DNA of 64,000 nucleotides, from positions 22,148,733 through 22,212,732 of the forward strand of contig JAJKFL010000039.1 of assembly GCA_021186555.1 (NCBI GenBank), given 5' to 3'. The DNA comes from Reticulitermes speratus (taxonomy: Eukaryota; Arthropoda; Insecta; Blattodea; Rhinotermitidae). This document shows positions 12,136 to 24,690 of this stretch, piece by piece. A program made the position numbers and the translations under genes. Below the pieces are notes generated by a model. The model was not told where the DNA came from and made no database searches. It was given only the letters and a program-made list of their open reading frames with translations. Position 1 is the stretch's first letter; each line of letters opens with the position of its first letter.

Positions 12136-12639
12136 TAACTTAGCGAACTTTACATATGAAGTCACTGCTGGCACAGGCCTACGTCTTATCATGATCTACA
12201 TGTACACGTCCACAACTACATATACACTTCCGGTCTCCTACTGCACGCTTACATTACAACTAAACATAACGTGTTTAGGTTAGCACACCCACTTCACGAC
12301 CTCAGGAACAACATTTTCTTTAACGGCTATTTTCCGATCAAAGTGACGTTACAGAAAAGCAGGCGTCTTCAACAGACAGCGTGCAGATAACAATCAAAAC
12401 AAAGTCTTACTTTACGCTCTGTCAGTGTTAACTCTGGGCAACGATCCTCCACATTACTTAAATAGAGCGCTGTACATAACAGTAATTTTGAAGGCTGTGA
12501 TGAAGAGAAAAAGCATAACCGAAGCAGCTGCAGGAAGTCGAATTCTGGTCGTCCAATTTTCGTCAAGTGTTTGTGCAGATATCAAAGTCTCACAGAATGA
12601 TGTGACGTTTTAAACCTCGAAAGTTATCTCAAAGATGAG

Positions 12640-12712
12640 CCGGGAAGGTTCACTCAGTAAAGTGACTGGCTACGTGGTGGACAATCGGAGTTTGATTCCA
12701 GACGTGGGAACA
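12640..12712 (+). mobile_element. tRNA-like SINE head, weak
   Basis: GGTTCACTCAGTAAAGTGAC followed by GGAGTTTGATTCCAGAC gives an A-box/B-box spacing without the invariant bases of a working tRNA. The remaining 12136-12639 shows nothing I recognise. Confidence 0.4.
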
Positions 12713-12765
12713 CCAAAAAATAAACAACAGACCCGTACCGATTCTGGTACAGCTCCCCCGATACA

Positions 12766-14942
12766 TTACGGCGAAGCCTGCTGGTGCGGTTGACGTCGTG
12801 GAGCGCGTACAGTGAAGATGACGTCGTCGTCGCTTTCTGTCCCTCTCACTGGCCTCCTCGCTACATGCTGACGAGTGTCAGAATCATCAAATGTAGTTTC
12901 CTGGGTTCGTGATCGCTGAGAAAAAAGACTACGACAGTCCCGTACTGACAGCTGCGGCGAAGACGGGTTCGATAACCCGGATTCTCGAATGGGAGACAGG
13001 CCAGTGGATCTTGTGCGATGGATGCTTTTCCTTCTCTGTCGGCGTTGAGACGTTGCTAAAAAAGCAGCTGTCAATGTCTGTACGTCAGGGGCCTTCTGCT
13101 GGGGCTCCTGAACCATCGCCAGAGCATCACTCAACTTTTTCAAGTCCGCTACACTACGCAGACGGCGACGCCGCGTAGGAGGTGCAAGAGCTGGTAGGGC
13201 AGTTACTTTGTTCGCAGGAGTAAAGTCTGGTGGATGTTTGAGAACATTTTCTTCCAGAGCTGGAACCACGAGAAGGAGCTGCGATTGGGAATGGCCCTGC
13301 GGAGTGAAGTCCGAGGAAGGCATTACCTGATTGCATCGAATACTTTGAGCATTAGTTTCTGACTGAAAACTACGATGTCTGTGCTGCATGCATGTCCACA
13401 GGTTACTGCAGACACTCAATGTTGACGACCAGTGGTGGTGACATGGCTGCCTCGACTCATTCTTGCTGTTTACTGCGCCCACTGTATCATTTCTGTCGGT
13501 TATTGATTCAGTTTCTTCCGTCCATTCTCTGTCGACAGGTGATTCAACAGCAACGTGACAACAACTTGAGCAATGTTTAGTCCTATTTTCTCTTGGCTCG
13601 GATTCAATTGGTGTTCCTTTTCGTGTTATCGGTATTTTAAAATGAGAAATACATTTTGCATGTCCCTCAGTCGTATCACCATTCATCCGACTGTTACTCT
13701 CAGTGCTGGTCTGAGGTGTCTCACCACTGGACGGGTGTTCGTTCGTTGTGCAGGAAAGATGTTCAGCGAAAGAGACACAGCAACACAGCATTCGGCGACT
13801 GTCATAGCCTCTGCCTGCCGCAAATAACGGGCACTGTCTGTCACTGTGATTCACAGCTCCGTTCCCTGACGGGGAGGCGGATGGCGGTGTGCCCACGCAA
13901 CGCTTTCGCGTGATCTCGTCTGTGGGAATGGAAATGGGGTTGGGGCTCGCTCTCGAAGTGGTGGAGACAGAGGTGCCACAGCAATAGAATACCCTAAATC
14001 TTGCACGATCTCTGCGTAGTAAAGCTTCCGGTGGGTTGAGTTGTCCTGATGGCCCAATCGCATTACTGCCGGACATCTGGCGGTAACTCCGAATGTATTC
14101 GTATGTGGTTATTCCCAAGAAGGAGATGTACACGTGGAAAAGACAAAGGTGTAGTAGAAGCCCAGCTGTTATCGCCGCAAGGATCCCCAAAGAGCTGACT
14201 ACGACAAGGAATAGAGCATCTTTGATCGGAAACACTGAAATGGAAAGGAAGGTGGACTGTTTTTCAGAGGTGGTGGTATTGTTGAAATTATCCCACGAAA
14301 GCCACCCGGAGCCAGTATGGTATAATACAAGCTCAGCAATACACACAGCCACGACAATCAAAGAGGCAGCAACAGCAGAAACGACACACACAACAAACGC
14401 GGCATAGTTCCGACCTCCGACACAGTGGTTCAGCCACTTGCAGTGATGATCGAAATGTTCGACGCACTTGTTACACGCACTGCAGTGTTTAGTCCGAGGG
14501 CTCGAGGTACGGATGTTGCACAGGTGACAGCGGCCGTTCTCAATGACATGGGCGTGTTTGGATCGGTCGAACTCGGGCACGGCGACAGACACATTGAGCA
14601 GTCGCAGCTGCGGGTCAGCCGGGTCGAGAAGGAGGGCAGCCAGGTGGGAAGACAAGTGAATCAGGAAGAGAGATGCCAACACCGCGAGGAGAGGCAAACG
14701 CAGGGTGGTGCCTAGAGCGGGATTAGTACCAGGAAGGTGGCGGCGCCGAAACCGAGGAGTGCCAACCATCCTGCCACTTGCTGAGGGTGCAGAGGAAGCT
14801 GAAGACCGTGAATACGGCGCCACTTACGATACTCTGGTGGGGCAAGGTGATCCTGGAACGAGCAGCATGGCACAATCACTCCGGCCTCGTTCATCATCGT
14901 CGTCGTAACCGACGCCGCCGCTGTTGATGACTTAAAAGCCAA
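12766..14942 (-). CDS. DHHC palmitoyltransferase, ZDHHC1/ZDHHC11 group, intronless, one apparent frameshift
   Basis: Membrane S-acyltransferase that transfers palmitate to protein cysteines. The protein begins MAFKSS at 14942. It runs through [19 protein letters not shown] and a first membrane helix ending VLIPL at a TAG (14712-14714). The same protein resumes in the next frame with [17 protein letters not shown] and continues to 12766, so one base appears missing near 14715. The DHHC cysteine-rich domain is complete: [34 protein letters not shown], with the active cysteine in DHHC. Two more hydrophobic helices and a TTYEYIR motif (the family's TTxE) follow. A long Ser/Arg-rich tail makes the product about 760 residues. 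The [11 protein letters not shown] and DPAD blocks recall vertebrate ZDHHC1/11 and Drosophila CG17075. No intron is visible. This could be a retrocopy, but intact length and conserved motifs argue for a working gene with a sequencing or assembly error. Confidence 0.88.
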
Positions 14943-16840
14943 ATGTCAATCGCGGTCACCATTCGGGCTGTGTACATTCAAGTCACGGAGTGCATTCACT
15001 ATGCGTCTGTTGACCGATGTCCATAGTTATCACAGTAGTTTAACGTGTGCCCAGCCAAGTAAAGTTCCAACACATATGCCTAATATTATTTTCAATTTTT
15101 GAAGGCTTTAGCAAAATTATATAACGTACAGAAGGCCAGTCAACTTGTTAAGGCTAAATGGTTAACAACCAACTTAAACAAACAGTATAATCATTTGAAT
15201 GCCAAAAACGAAAATATCTCGTTCAGAAGTACTACCGTCTTCAGCTCTGGTCACATATGTTCAGTGAGATGGTCCCTTGACTAGTCTCGTGTTCAGCATT
15301 CGTGGCTTTTCCATAGTCACGTGTTAGATTGTAAATATTAAAACAGAAGACGCAACAATACTATACTTTACAAAACTCGAAAAGGTTCAAGTACTTTTAA
15401 AATACACTGCTCAAAATATACACACGTACGTATTTAAAACTAATGGAAGGCTCTGAAAACGCAGAAAACATTTATGTGACGCCGTTCCTTTGGATATTGA
15501 CACTGAAACAACTACGCATCTCACGCGTTTAATTCTTTTGATTCTGGTAAGAGATTGCGGTCAGAACAGAACTGGTTATTAAATACTGTAAAACGCGAGT
15601 CAAAATCCTTCATAAGTTGGACCAAAAATGTTTACTTCCTTAAGACGAATTCATAGGAAAAATCCTCTGGCAACAGAGACGGACGTGAATCCTGTCACTC
15701 GTTAATGTTAACACATGTCATCACTGACGCAGCTCGTGGCACGCTGCTTCGCCCTAGCATTCTCTGCGCCAGTCACCATCCGTCACAATAAATACTTTTT
15801 AAACTGAAACACCCCATTCTGTTCCCACAGAACCTTCCATCTGCCCCTTGTCATGACAGAAGCCGTACTGTAAGCCAGCACGCAGTTGAAATTAGGTCAC
15901 ATGATCGTTCTCACGCACTGTTATTACGCATGTACAGCACGCGTAGCAGCGTCCCGGTGCCATTCCGTCCCTTGCACCACCAGCTTACGCCTGAATTACA
16001 ATGTAATACCTCCCGGCACATCCCAGGCTACCCGACAACGTTCACTCCGTGGGCTGACCGAGAAGAAATTGACCTCCTCGCAGGAATACCTCTCGCTGGA
16101 ATGCACAATCAGTTTCGCGAAGCTCTCGTCGACTATGCTCGGCTCGGCAGGAACTATCGATTTTGTGGCCTGAAACATGTGACCGCCCTCTGCTGGCGTT
16201 AATAGAGCGCAATTGTTTATGTTTTGGAGTGGAGACTCACTTCTTACAGCAGTCGCTATCAGTCGCTAGTCATTTTATTAAGGTCCATTTTCTGAATGTA
16301 AGGGAGTAAGCAAGATCAACCACAAGAACTCATTATTGTGAACTTTCATATCTTATTAACTCGACGTAAGAAATTAGCACGTTACCCACTTGTGCAGCAT
16401 TTGCATTTTAAAAAGACAAACTTATGTGAAACGTCTTTTTCTTATTTTAGTCTCCCCCTCTTTTTCATCCAGCTTTATCTACTACCTTGACAAGGATAGG
16501 GTCTTTAAAGCCCATTCAAATGATCGAAAGTTAAATTGTCCCACATGTTTTCCTTAGCCCTTTGTATGCTTGATATTTTCATAGAGCTTTTATCTTTAGC
16601 CCATTTGTGCATTTCCGTTGCAACCTGTAACTTGCAATTACAACACGACACGTTTCTTTCACTGTTACCTTGTGGTCTTACAATTTACAAAATATGAATG
16701 AACTGCTGACCCTCGCGCGGCCTTTGGGCACGGTAGAACTGTGCAATGTATGACACAGAAGGATCAAGCCCGCCCTCACGAATCTCCTACTCGCTCTGGT
16801 CTGGAAATATTAGAGTTTAAAAGAATTTCATAACTTCAAA
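14943..16840. other. ZDHHC upstream flank, nothing recognised
   Basis: No exon, repeat or RNA gene found. CpG is frequent around 14.9-16.2 kb. The promoter of the ZDHHC gene should lie just upstream of 14942, but I see no defining motif. Confidence 0.35.
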
Positions 16841-16844
16841 ATCA

Positions 16845-17225
16845 ATTCTTTAAATGCCCAGTAGCTATTATGCTGCAGGAAAGTGGGTTTAGCAAATCTC
16901 CTAACTCAGATGAGACCAAATAAAAGGTAAGAGGCTGTCTCATTACAGGCCAGGAAAAACCATCTGGGCTCCAAAAAGTTGAACCTCCCAGAATTTCTAG
17001 ACAATCGGCCCATGAAGGTGGTAAGGTTGTCAGCCCTACGCACCGGCCGTCTTTACCCCCAGGAGACATCCCGGGTACTCATTTCAGTTACAGGCTGAGT
17101 CGACCCCCGGGCCATAGTGCGGCAGGAAGGATTAAGTCAATGAAAAATCCCAATGACCCCATCGGGAATCGAGCCAGCAACCTTCCAGCTTGTAGCGCAG
17201 TGCCTCGACCAACTGTGCCTCAACC
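16845..17225 (-). mobile_element. SINE family D (tRNA-derived), about 380 bp
   Basis: Minus strand: GAGGCACAGTTGGTCGAGGC (A box), then GCTGGCTCGATTCCCGATGG (B box), then a body with CTATGGCCCGGGGGTCGAC, GGGGGTAAAGACGGCCGGTG and a long 3' part. No second copy is visible in this window. Confidence 0.65.
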
Positions 17226-17400
17226 ACTGAACTTGTATATCATAAGATATATACATAGATAAGATATCATACATGATAATTTTCGGGTCATCATATGTCA
17301 TATATAGCTATACCTTATGACAGGTTGAGATCTTAACGCAAATAATAATAAAACTAGGTAAGGTGTAACACATGTATAATTCTTCCTTTGTATCTTACTG

Positions 17401-17441
17401 CCTGATGATGACTCTTTTATAGGTGAGCCGAAACATTTAGC
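17401..17441 (+). ncRNA. Degenerate hammerhead-like motif
   Basis: CTGATGA at 17402-17408, stem II with 4 of 5 pairs, GAAA at 17430-17433. Stem III and the cleavage site are eroded. It is probably inactive, a relic of the same repeat class. Confidence 0.35.
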
Positions 17442-18454
17442 TTAATAAATTTCAACTTAATTAATATACGAAGATTGTTGCGATTGACGGTACTGTCCTT
17501 ACCTCTGTGTATTTGTATCACAACGGGATGTCATGCTTAAAAATATTCTAAAGAAAGACTCTGCTCTGTGGACTTAATTAGTCACCAATCAGAACTAATT
17601 ACGTGCTTTTATGTTATGAGTGAAAATAATTATCATGGGTCACGAAACCTCTCAGGGACGAGGGGCGCGGTCGACAGTAAATGAACATCAAAACATAAAA
17701 TTTAATTTAATCTTCATGTAGGTAAGTAGTTGTAGACGGGGTGGTGCTTATCTTGGTCACTATAAGCCACACCCTCCCTGTATGACAAATAGACCTACAG
17801 ACAATGCTGTTTATTATTAGAGAAATCCCGCTCGGATTCTCGGCCTGGAGACACACTATACCGAGGCTTAATGTCGTCTTCTTTAGTCCCTCCAGACGAA
17901 AGAGGCTTCGACTGTGTTCTTCCATATCTTTAACAGTTCTTCATTTGAAATCAACCTCCCAACACTATTTACCCCATGTAGTTGAGACAGCGTGGTAAGG
18001 AAGAACGAAATCACTGAGCGAACTTGCACAAAGAAAAAAAATGTACGAAGGTAATGAACATCGCGGTCGAGTGGTCCCAATTGCGATGCTAGATCTGACA
18101 GCCAGCTATCCTGGACATTCGCCGTGGTGCTCTTCACATTCACATCCTACAACGGCTGGAGCAGTACCATAACCTATTCCCAGAGCGATTTCTATCATGT
18201 TTTTCCCAAGCATTAGACACGATAGGCAATGTACGTACGTAAAACGTAACATTGAGGCACGTTCGCATAATCTCTGTTGATGTGGAGAAGCAACAAATAC
18301 TAAATATTATGGGTGTCTGTGTCTGTAGTCTTTTCTTAGTTATCCGGCATGCAAATCTCATCTTTTCTGCGCCATAATATGTCATCTGTGGCCAGTGTGG
18401 CTCTGCCATATTTTTCCACATTATCTCATAAAGGGCACGATTATCGAAAAACAT

Positions 18455-18790
18455 TTATGGAATATAAAATGTGTGTTGATTTTCTCTAAAATTTTTTGTC
18501 TGAAACACTTCTCATTCTAAGAACAAATCAGCGAGATAGTGTCATAAATGTACATATGTCTTCACGTAAAGTACTCGTTATTCTTGTCAGATTTTAATCA
18601 AACTTGAATTTTCTAAGCGGGTTTTCGAAAAATCCTCAGATTTCAAATTTAATGAAAATCCGTCCAGTGGGAGTCGAGTTTTTTCCATGCGGACACAGAC
18701 AGATGGACAGACGGACGGACAGACAACCATGATGAACTAATAGTCGCTTTTCGCAATTTTGCGAATGCGCCTAAATACATTCACGGCTCG
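18455..18790 (+). repeat. Dispersed repeat R1, CpG-retaining copy
   Basis: Aligns collinearly with 45555-45885 (shared GATTTTCTCTA, CTGAAA, TTCTCAT, GTCTTCA, TTTTAA, AACTTGAAT, AAAATCC). It ends in a GACAGACGGACGGACAGACA run typical of insect transposon 3' ends. This copy keeps about a dozen CpGs. The adjacent 17442-18454 shows nothing recognisable. Confidence 0.7.
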
Positions 18791-20989
18791 ATCTACGAGA
18801 TATATCTGAGAAAATGTAGTGAAATGAACCAGGAAACAAATGCAAAACGAGCACACGAGCACGCAATAAAAGACTGAAGGAATGCATTTCTCGCAGTCTG
18901 CAGACAACGACATTACTTGACAGACAGATGACCTTTGGGTCAGAGGCACGCAACCTGGAAGCAGTGTGTTTGGCTTCCAAAAAGTATTAGACGTCACTGG
19001 CTTACTCAAGGCCTAAGCAACCTGTATGCCGGCACAGTCGACAAGAAATACCGTCCACGCAGTTAAAAGAACACGATCTTTCTCAAAAAATACGCCACAA
19101 TAATACGATATACCCAGGCACTGTGACGAAATCATCATTAGTGTAATAATTCTTAAAACAATTTTATTTACGTTGGTGCATAACAAGTCAGCTGAATGAA
19201 AATTAACGATCACGATAGGAAAAGAGCAGCGCAAATTTGACACATAAGAGAGAATACAAACGAAAAGAAAACTGCGCTGCCCGTGGCGGCTGCTTCCGCC
19301 TCAGAAAGAGCGGAAATTAAGAAAAAGACTATATCAGAGAGGTCTGCGGAAGTTCTTACATTTCCACTGCATGCAAAAATAACCTTAAAATTTTCCTTTG
19401 AAGTATTTTCCTGAAAACAATATTATGAGCAGAATGGTTTTTTTTTTCCTGTACGAAAGAAAAATGTGTTACGATGAAACTTTTGGACTAATAATGGGAT
19501 AACTAAAATCTAGCGGCTCCATGCTACATCAAAAAGGGGCGGTGGGGTGGGTCTCGCGAATCAACGGCGAATGCAGGAATAAATACGGTAGAGCTAATAG
19601 AAATTATATCATTGGAGGACAATTTTTTAAAGAATTAAAGGCACCGCACATTCTTGAACGGAACTACCAAAAAACAGCTTATTATACCCACTCACCTGGC
19701 AACTATGGCGTGGTTTAAAAAAAGAATGGATTATTATGCATAAGTACACAAATACAAGACAAACATTTTCGGTACAGCTCGGTGACTGTACTCGAAGTTA
19801 AAATGCTCTTTGAAGAGCGTGCAGCTTTTGCCAATTTGTATCGATCTATATGAAAACTTAAAATAAAAAATTGGCAGCTGCAGGAACTATTATAATGTAA
19901 GAATACAGATGAGGAATAAATACTGAAATCTGTTGGAAACAAAAGCATTATACCCTACCAACATTACGAGCGGTTTTTGAAACATCCACGGTCTAACCCT
20001 TCGGAATTCGATGTACTACGCCAACGGCGAATACTTGTAATAATTACTTGTCTTTAACAAATAAGCGTGACACAAGTTTCGAGAAACGAACTATTTCGTT
20101 ACAAGCTACTTACCAGTAGAAATTAATGCAGATATTGAAATATCGACTGCTTACGGTAGGGCCTACTCGATACGCACGTTATCTACTTGAAATAACTGAA
20201 TGCTGTACTTCATAAAGCCGCTAAAACTAAAGCGGTCATACGAGTTCACCTATTAAGCTTACCAATACGACACACAATCACTCTGAGACAGTATTTACCA
20301 GACTAAGAGAATGTCTGAGAAGTTTATTTGGAGTTTAACTAACAACAAAACAGGATAAATATACTGCACATCGACACACTTCATGCGTAAGAAATATGCA
20401 TATTTTGATGCCATTCCAAGGGCGCATTCGGTCACTTTCATTGTTTGTGGACCACCTTATAGGGAATGTTGTGCACAGTACATGCAGAATTCTTCATACT
20501 ACACAGCAGCAATAAGTCAATAGACTATGTCCTAAAAAACGCAAGGGATTGTAACAAATCTACATGAAAACTTCACAATGTTGACTAAGTGGGACGGTAA
20601 TCGATCCTTACATTTCTCATTAAAATGCATTTGTATCGTAGCACTGCTATCCACAACCAGCGACCTAGAATACGTAATGAAGATTATTTCAGACTACGTT
20701 ATCGACGACCTAGCAGAAAGGTGGGCGCAGAAGTAATAGGGTAGTAGCAGAAACACCGCGGCAGGATATTATTATTGTTGTTGTTGTATAAGTTTTAAAG
20801 GCTACATTATGGCAATAACTCTATGAGTCACGTAGGTTATACTTTCGCAGACGTGTAGACTTTATTACATGGAGTCTTATGCTCTCTGATGCAAGAATTC
20901 TATCTCTCGTAAAGTAAAATTGTTGTACTACACCTTCTAATACAGATATTTAATTATCTTAGTGCCAGACAATGTGAAAGGTTCTTTCG
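18791..20989. other. Intergenic, nothing recognised
   Basis: No gene, repeat or RNA that I can support. Short runs only: poly-T at 19438-19447 and ATT/GTT triplets near 20770. Confidence 0.35.
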
Positions 20990-21230
20990 ATCTCATGTCC
21001 GCTGGGTCGTGGATTCCCTCACAGCTCTGGACATTTCGACCAAGTACGAACTTGTCACGACGGAAACCCAGGTTCGATCCCAGGGCAGTCCATGTGGGAT
21101 TTGTGCTGGACAAAGTGACACTGGGATAGGTTTTCCTCAGGAGTTCTCTCTTGTCAATATGCATATTCATTAGCCATTCGAGGGGATGGGTAATGCGCCC
21201 TATAGAGGCCGCTGTTCGACACCGACACGA
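20990..21230 (+). mobile_element. SINE family B, with intact B box
   Basis: Head near 20999 (CCGCTGGGTCGTGG), B box CAGGTTCGATCCCAGG, body TCCATGTGGGATTTGTGCTG, ACTGGGATAGGTTTTCCTC. It is the best-preserved of the three family B copies. Confidence 0.75.
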
Positions 21231-21524
21231 TATCACTCCACAACAAGAGAATAAAAAAATAATTCTTGTTCAAAACGTTAATATACAGTGAATTTCATAT
21301 TACAACCTTGACTTCTGGCAAAGAATAATGTGTAGGTATGAACAGTATCTACTTAGCTTTCAGAAATGTAAACACCACATGAAATATATATATATATATT
21401 GTGCATTTCAGTAAACATATGTAGGGATAAGAAAACACTAAAATAGTGTAGTGCATTTGTTGGAATAAATAATTAATTACATAAATTGTATTTACATTTT
21501 TATCTTCTTTCTTAAATTTTTATA

Positions 21525-21570
21525 CGTTCCTGATGATAGTCCATCAGGACTGAAACATGTACATGTCACT
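21525..21570 (+). ncRNA. Hammerhead ribozyme motif, solo repeat
   Basis: CTGATGA at 21530-21536, extra T, perfect 5-bp stem II (AGTCC/GGACT) closed by ATCA, GAAA at 21552-21555, then palindromic CATGTACATG as stem III and a GUC. Stem I is poor. The downstream AATAAACATAGAGTTGTGTTT-like end also follows the motif at 38758. An eroded 3' half of another copy (AAACATATGTAGGG) is at 21412. Confidence 0.6.
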
Positions 21571-22388
21571 TGTAATAAACATAGAGTTGTGTTTGAAGGT
21601 GACTGACTTGACTGATCAGTTAAATGTATAAACACAACGGGATGTCTTCCATAAATTTTATATATATCGTGTGACACTAAGATGTGGACAGCGCCTCTAG
21701 ACAGCTAACAAACCACAAAATTAATTTTCGTTCTTCATACGTAATGTTCGCAACAGTATCTTTCAGCCCATATCGCAAAACAAAATATCATACACATGTC
21801 ACAAATGTAGTAGGCCACGAATGGTGCATGTTTTACTACTCATGCGTTGGCAACATTGGTATCCCTGGTCGCATATGTCATCATTTAGGTTACTATAAGT
21901 TAACTTCCACATGCTCACGAAACATTCCTAAAACAATACCGATATGTTATCAGTTACACTTACCTTTGTGAAGCTAAGTGCTACTGTTAATAGTGGGATG
22001 TCTCTTATTTTGATGTAAGACAAATTAACTTTTTTCACCTACATCTCTCCACGAATGACACCATGCTATACGTGTTGTTCACAGACTAACCCCAATAACA
22101 TGACTGCCATCTGTTACACGAATATTGCACTATTTACGAAAATTGATGACCGATACGACACCAGTGATTTGATATCGTATATTGGTAAACGCGTGGTAAA
22201 TAATTCATCTGTGGTGAGTAGAAAATACTACTTGACCTTCGTTGTTAGGTGTGAATTCCACAAAATACGGATGACAGCTGCCTTCCTTAAGAAGGACGTA
22301 TAAACAGCAGAGGAATATTATTGTATAATTCACTGTTTACAAACCAACGAAATGCACTACACTTTCACTTTTATTATTTATTTAACAT

Positions 22389-22432
22389 CCCCTACATATG
22401 TTTCGGTCTTATATAAGGCCATCTTCAGGGAG
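22389..22432 (-). ncRNA. Hammerhead ribozyme motif, left arm of copy 1
   Basis: Stem I CUCC/GGGG, core CUGAAGA (22422-22428), extra U, stem II GGCCUU/AAGACC (one mismatch), GAAA, palindromic stem III CAUAUG, cleavage triplet GUA. Confidence 0.65.
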
Positions 22433-22581
22433 TTCATAAACTACGTTCACTTTACATCCAATGTGCCGTCTCATTATAATTAATCCAATCTCTGTAAGTG
22501 ATTGTAATTTATATACAAAGAGATTGGACTAGTTACAATGACAGACGGCACATTGGATGTAAAGTGAACGTAGTTTATGAA

Positions 22582-22625
22582 CTCCCTGAAGATGGTCTTA
22601 TATAAGACCGAAACATATGTAGGGG
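22582..22625 (+). ncRNA. Hammerhead ribozyme motif, right arm of copy 1
   Basis: Stem I CUCC/GGGG, CUGAAGA at 22586-22592, extra U, perfect 6-bp stem II GGUCUU-AUAU-AAGACC, GAAA at 22610-22613, stem III CAUAUG, cleavage after GUA at 22621. Confidence 0.72.
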
Positions 22626-22759
22626 TTGATGAATAAATAATAAAAGTGAAAGTGTAGTGCATTTCATTGGTTTGTAAACAGTGAATTGCAAAAATGCAAG
22701 GTAAGACTAATATAAAAAATTATGTTATAATATTCTGGCGATGGTGTTGTTGTATAATC

Positions 22760-24444
22760 AGTTATATTAGTTTTAATACATTATACGATGAAAAAAGTCC
22801 ACAAATTGAATACGGTAATGTTTATGACGCAGGCAATCCGTCGGCGTACGCACAAGCTCTGTGTCAGATATCCGTATTAGAGCCCAAAGATGCGTCCCGT
22901 ATGCAGGAAGAGCTAAATGAATCAAGGGAAGTCGAAACACAAACCTCCTGCCTTAGCTTTTTGGTCGGACGCTCAGAGGCGTTGTTAGAGCACAGGATCA
23001 CAGGGTATAACTAGTACATATCGATCCGTGATGTTACCGCTCCGGTTTCCGAAGCATCCGTGGTGCGTAGCTCAGCTTCCCCTGAGACTTCACCCTCAAT
23101 TAAATTTTCAAACCATATCCTAATTTTTGTATTTACTCAAAATACCTAAAAAATAAAACTACAGTTAACAGGTAACAGTTGTGACTCATTACAGTTATGC
23201 GATTTACTCCCAAAATAATTCTCAACTAAGATATCTATTTAAAAAAATTGCAAAAGAAGTTAAATTATTAGAAAGAAAATATTGTGCTGAACAAAAATTC
23301 TGTGAGGAAAATTTGTAACAAACCTCAGCACCCCCTAAAATTTTGAAAACTTGGCGCCATGCCGTTAAGTTGTAATTTTAATAGGCCTTAATAGGAGTTG
23401 CTTCACAACACTTACAATGCCAATTCTGAAAATCAACAAGGTAGATCTAATATTTCTGAGGACCCACATTTCCAGAGAATAAATATGTTATACTTCATTT
23501 TATTCTTATAAAAACCGAAAAAAAAATTTTGAATTTACACACATTACAGAAGATTTTTGTTACATTGAGAATGTATGCCACACCTTTCTATTACATGGGG
23601 AATGTAATGCCAACCTTGTATTGTGAGGATTCCTCAGTATAAACCCCCACTTCTTCCACTAGCACACTATTTCCACAAGCAAAAATTCAATAACAAGTGC
23701 AGTCATTTAATTCAGTTTATGCAATGTTTCAGCATTACAAGGTATTTCCTTTTGTGGCAAGACACTGTTAGCCTACAACCAGTCCTTGCCACACTGCCCC
23801 TTGTGTAGTGCTGTATGACTCAACATATGCAAAACCAGGCAGGTTAAAGAGATGAACTGTTTGAACTCCGCCAAGTTATCAGCCGTCCTTATATTGTTAA
23901 CATCTTTTCTGTTTCTATGGAAATGCATTCAAGCAACCATCTACTTCCAAATTCATGTGGTCATATTCCAATCTTACTTAATGCAATGCAACATATACAA
24001 TTGAAACATCATTAAATGACTTAAGTATCACTCAGTTAAACACTGAAGGCTGCTCTTCTGTTCACAACCTCGAGTTGGCAGCTATGCAGTACAACAAATA
24101 CTTTAATAATGGTATAATCTCCCAAAAACCAAATTTCTTATGCCTCTCAGTTATCATAATATGAAAAAGAAAATTTATATTTCCTGCAGCCATGCAATTG
24201 TTATTTTTATATAATACATGCAAACAGCTGTAACAAACGTTGTATACTTTTTAAAATAACACATCATAATTCTACAGTAAATTAAATGGCGCTAGATACT
24301 GCAGAGTTTCAAGAATGGCAGCACATCCACTCACTGATCTCTTCTCTCTCTTTTCAGAAATCAGCCTACGGGTGACTGAAGGATGGTAAATTTTAATGTG
24401 TTCAATGATGGTAAGCCACTATGAATTGCTTATTTTCTAGTGTT
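22760..24444. other. Intergenic, CpG boundary near 23.1 kb
   Basis: No gene or repeat recognised. CpG is common up to about 23.09 kb and rare beyond it (one in 23401-23520). Confidence 0.4.
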
Positions 24445-24690
24445 AGGCACAGTAAAGATACAGCTGCCCCTCTTCACTCCATGAAGGCATTTAGGGGGAG
24501 AAGAGATATAGCTTGACTCATTCTTAACCTTGGTGCAAGATGGAGATGAGTGGTCAGCATCATGCCCCAGCCACTTTATTCCAGGCAAGACCCCTGGTAC
24601 CCATTGAACAGGCATGACAAAGTTAAATGTAACTTTCATATACAACACATTAACTCTGCCCAACCCTAATGGTGCTGGTTTATCCTTTAG
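24445..24690 (-). mobile_element. SINE family A, minus copy
   Basis: Reverse-complement family A blocks: GAAGAGATATAGCTTGACTC, TTCTTAACCTTGGTGCAAG, GAGTGGTCAGCATCATGCCC, CCAGCCACTTTATTCC, CCCCTGGTACCCATTGAAC. Confidence 0.75.

Larger units (their letters stand above)
22330..22749. mobile_element. Foldback retroelement with two opposed hammerhead motifs (copy 1)
   Basis: Inverted arms of about 150 bp: the left starts TCACTGTTTACAAACC exactly after TTGTATAAT, and the right ends GGTTTGTAAACAGTGA. A tail follows starting ATTGCAAAAATGCAAGGTA, and TTGTATAAT recurs at 22750-22758. Arms differ at only a few positions, so the copy is fairly young. Likely a Penelope-like terminal-repeat pair. Confidence 0.75.

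Noticed and set aside
11739-12712. Possible functional tRNA genes at the A-box/B-box pairs
   Set aside because: The heads match SINEs with long shared 3' bodies, and their acceptor stems do not pair, so they are tRNA-derived repeats rather than tRNA genes.
14712-14730. 18-nt GT-AG intron to explain the ZDHHC frame change
   Set aside because: Far below any plausible intron size, and since 18 is a multiple of three it would not change frame.
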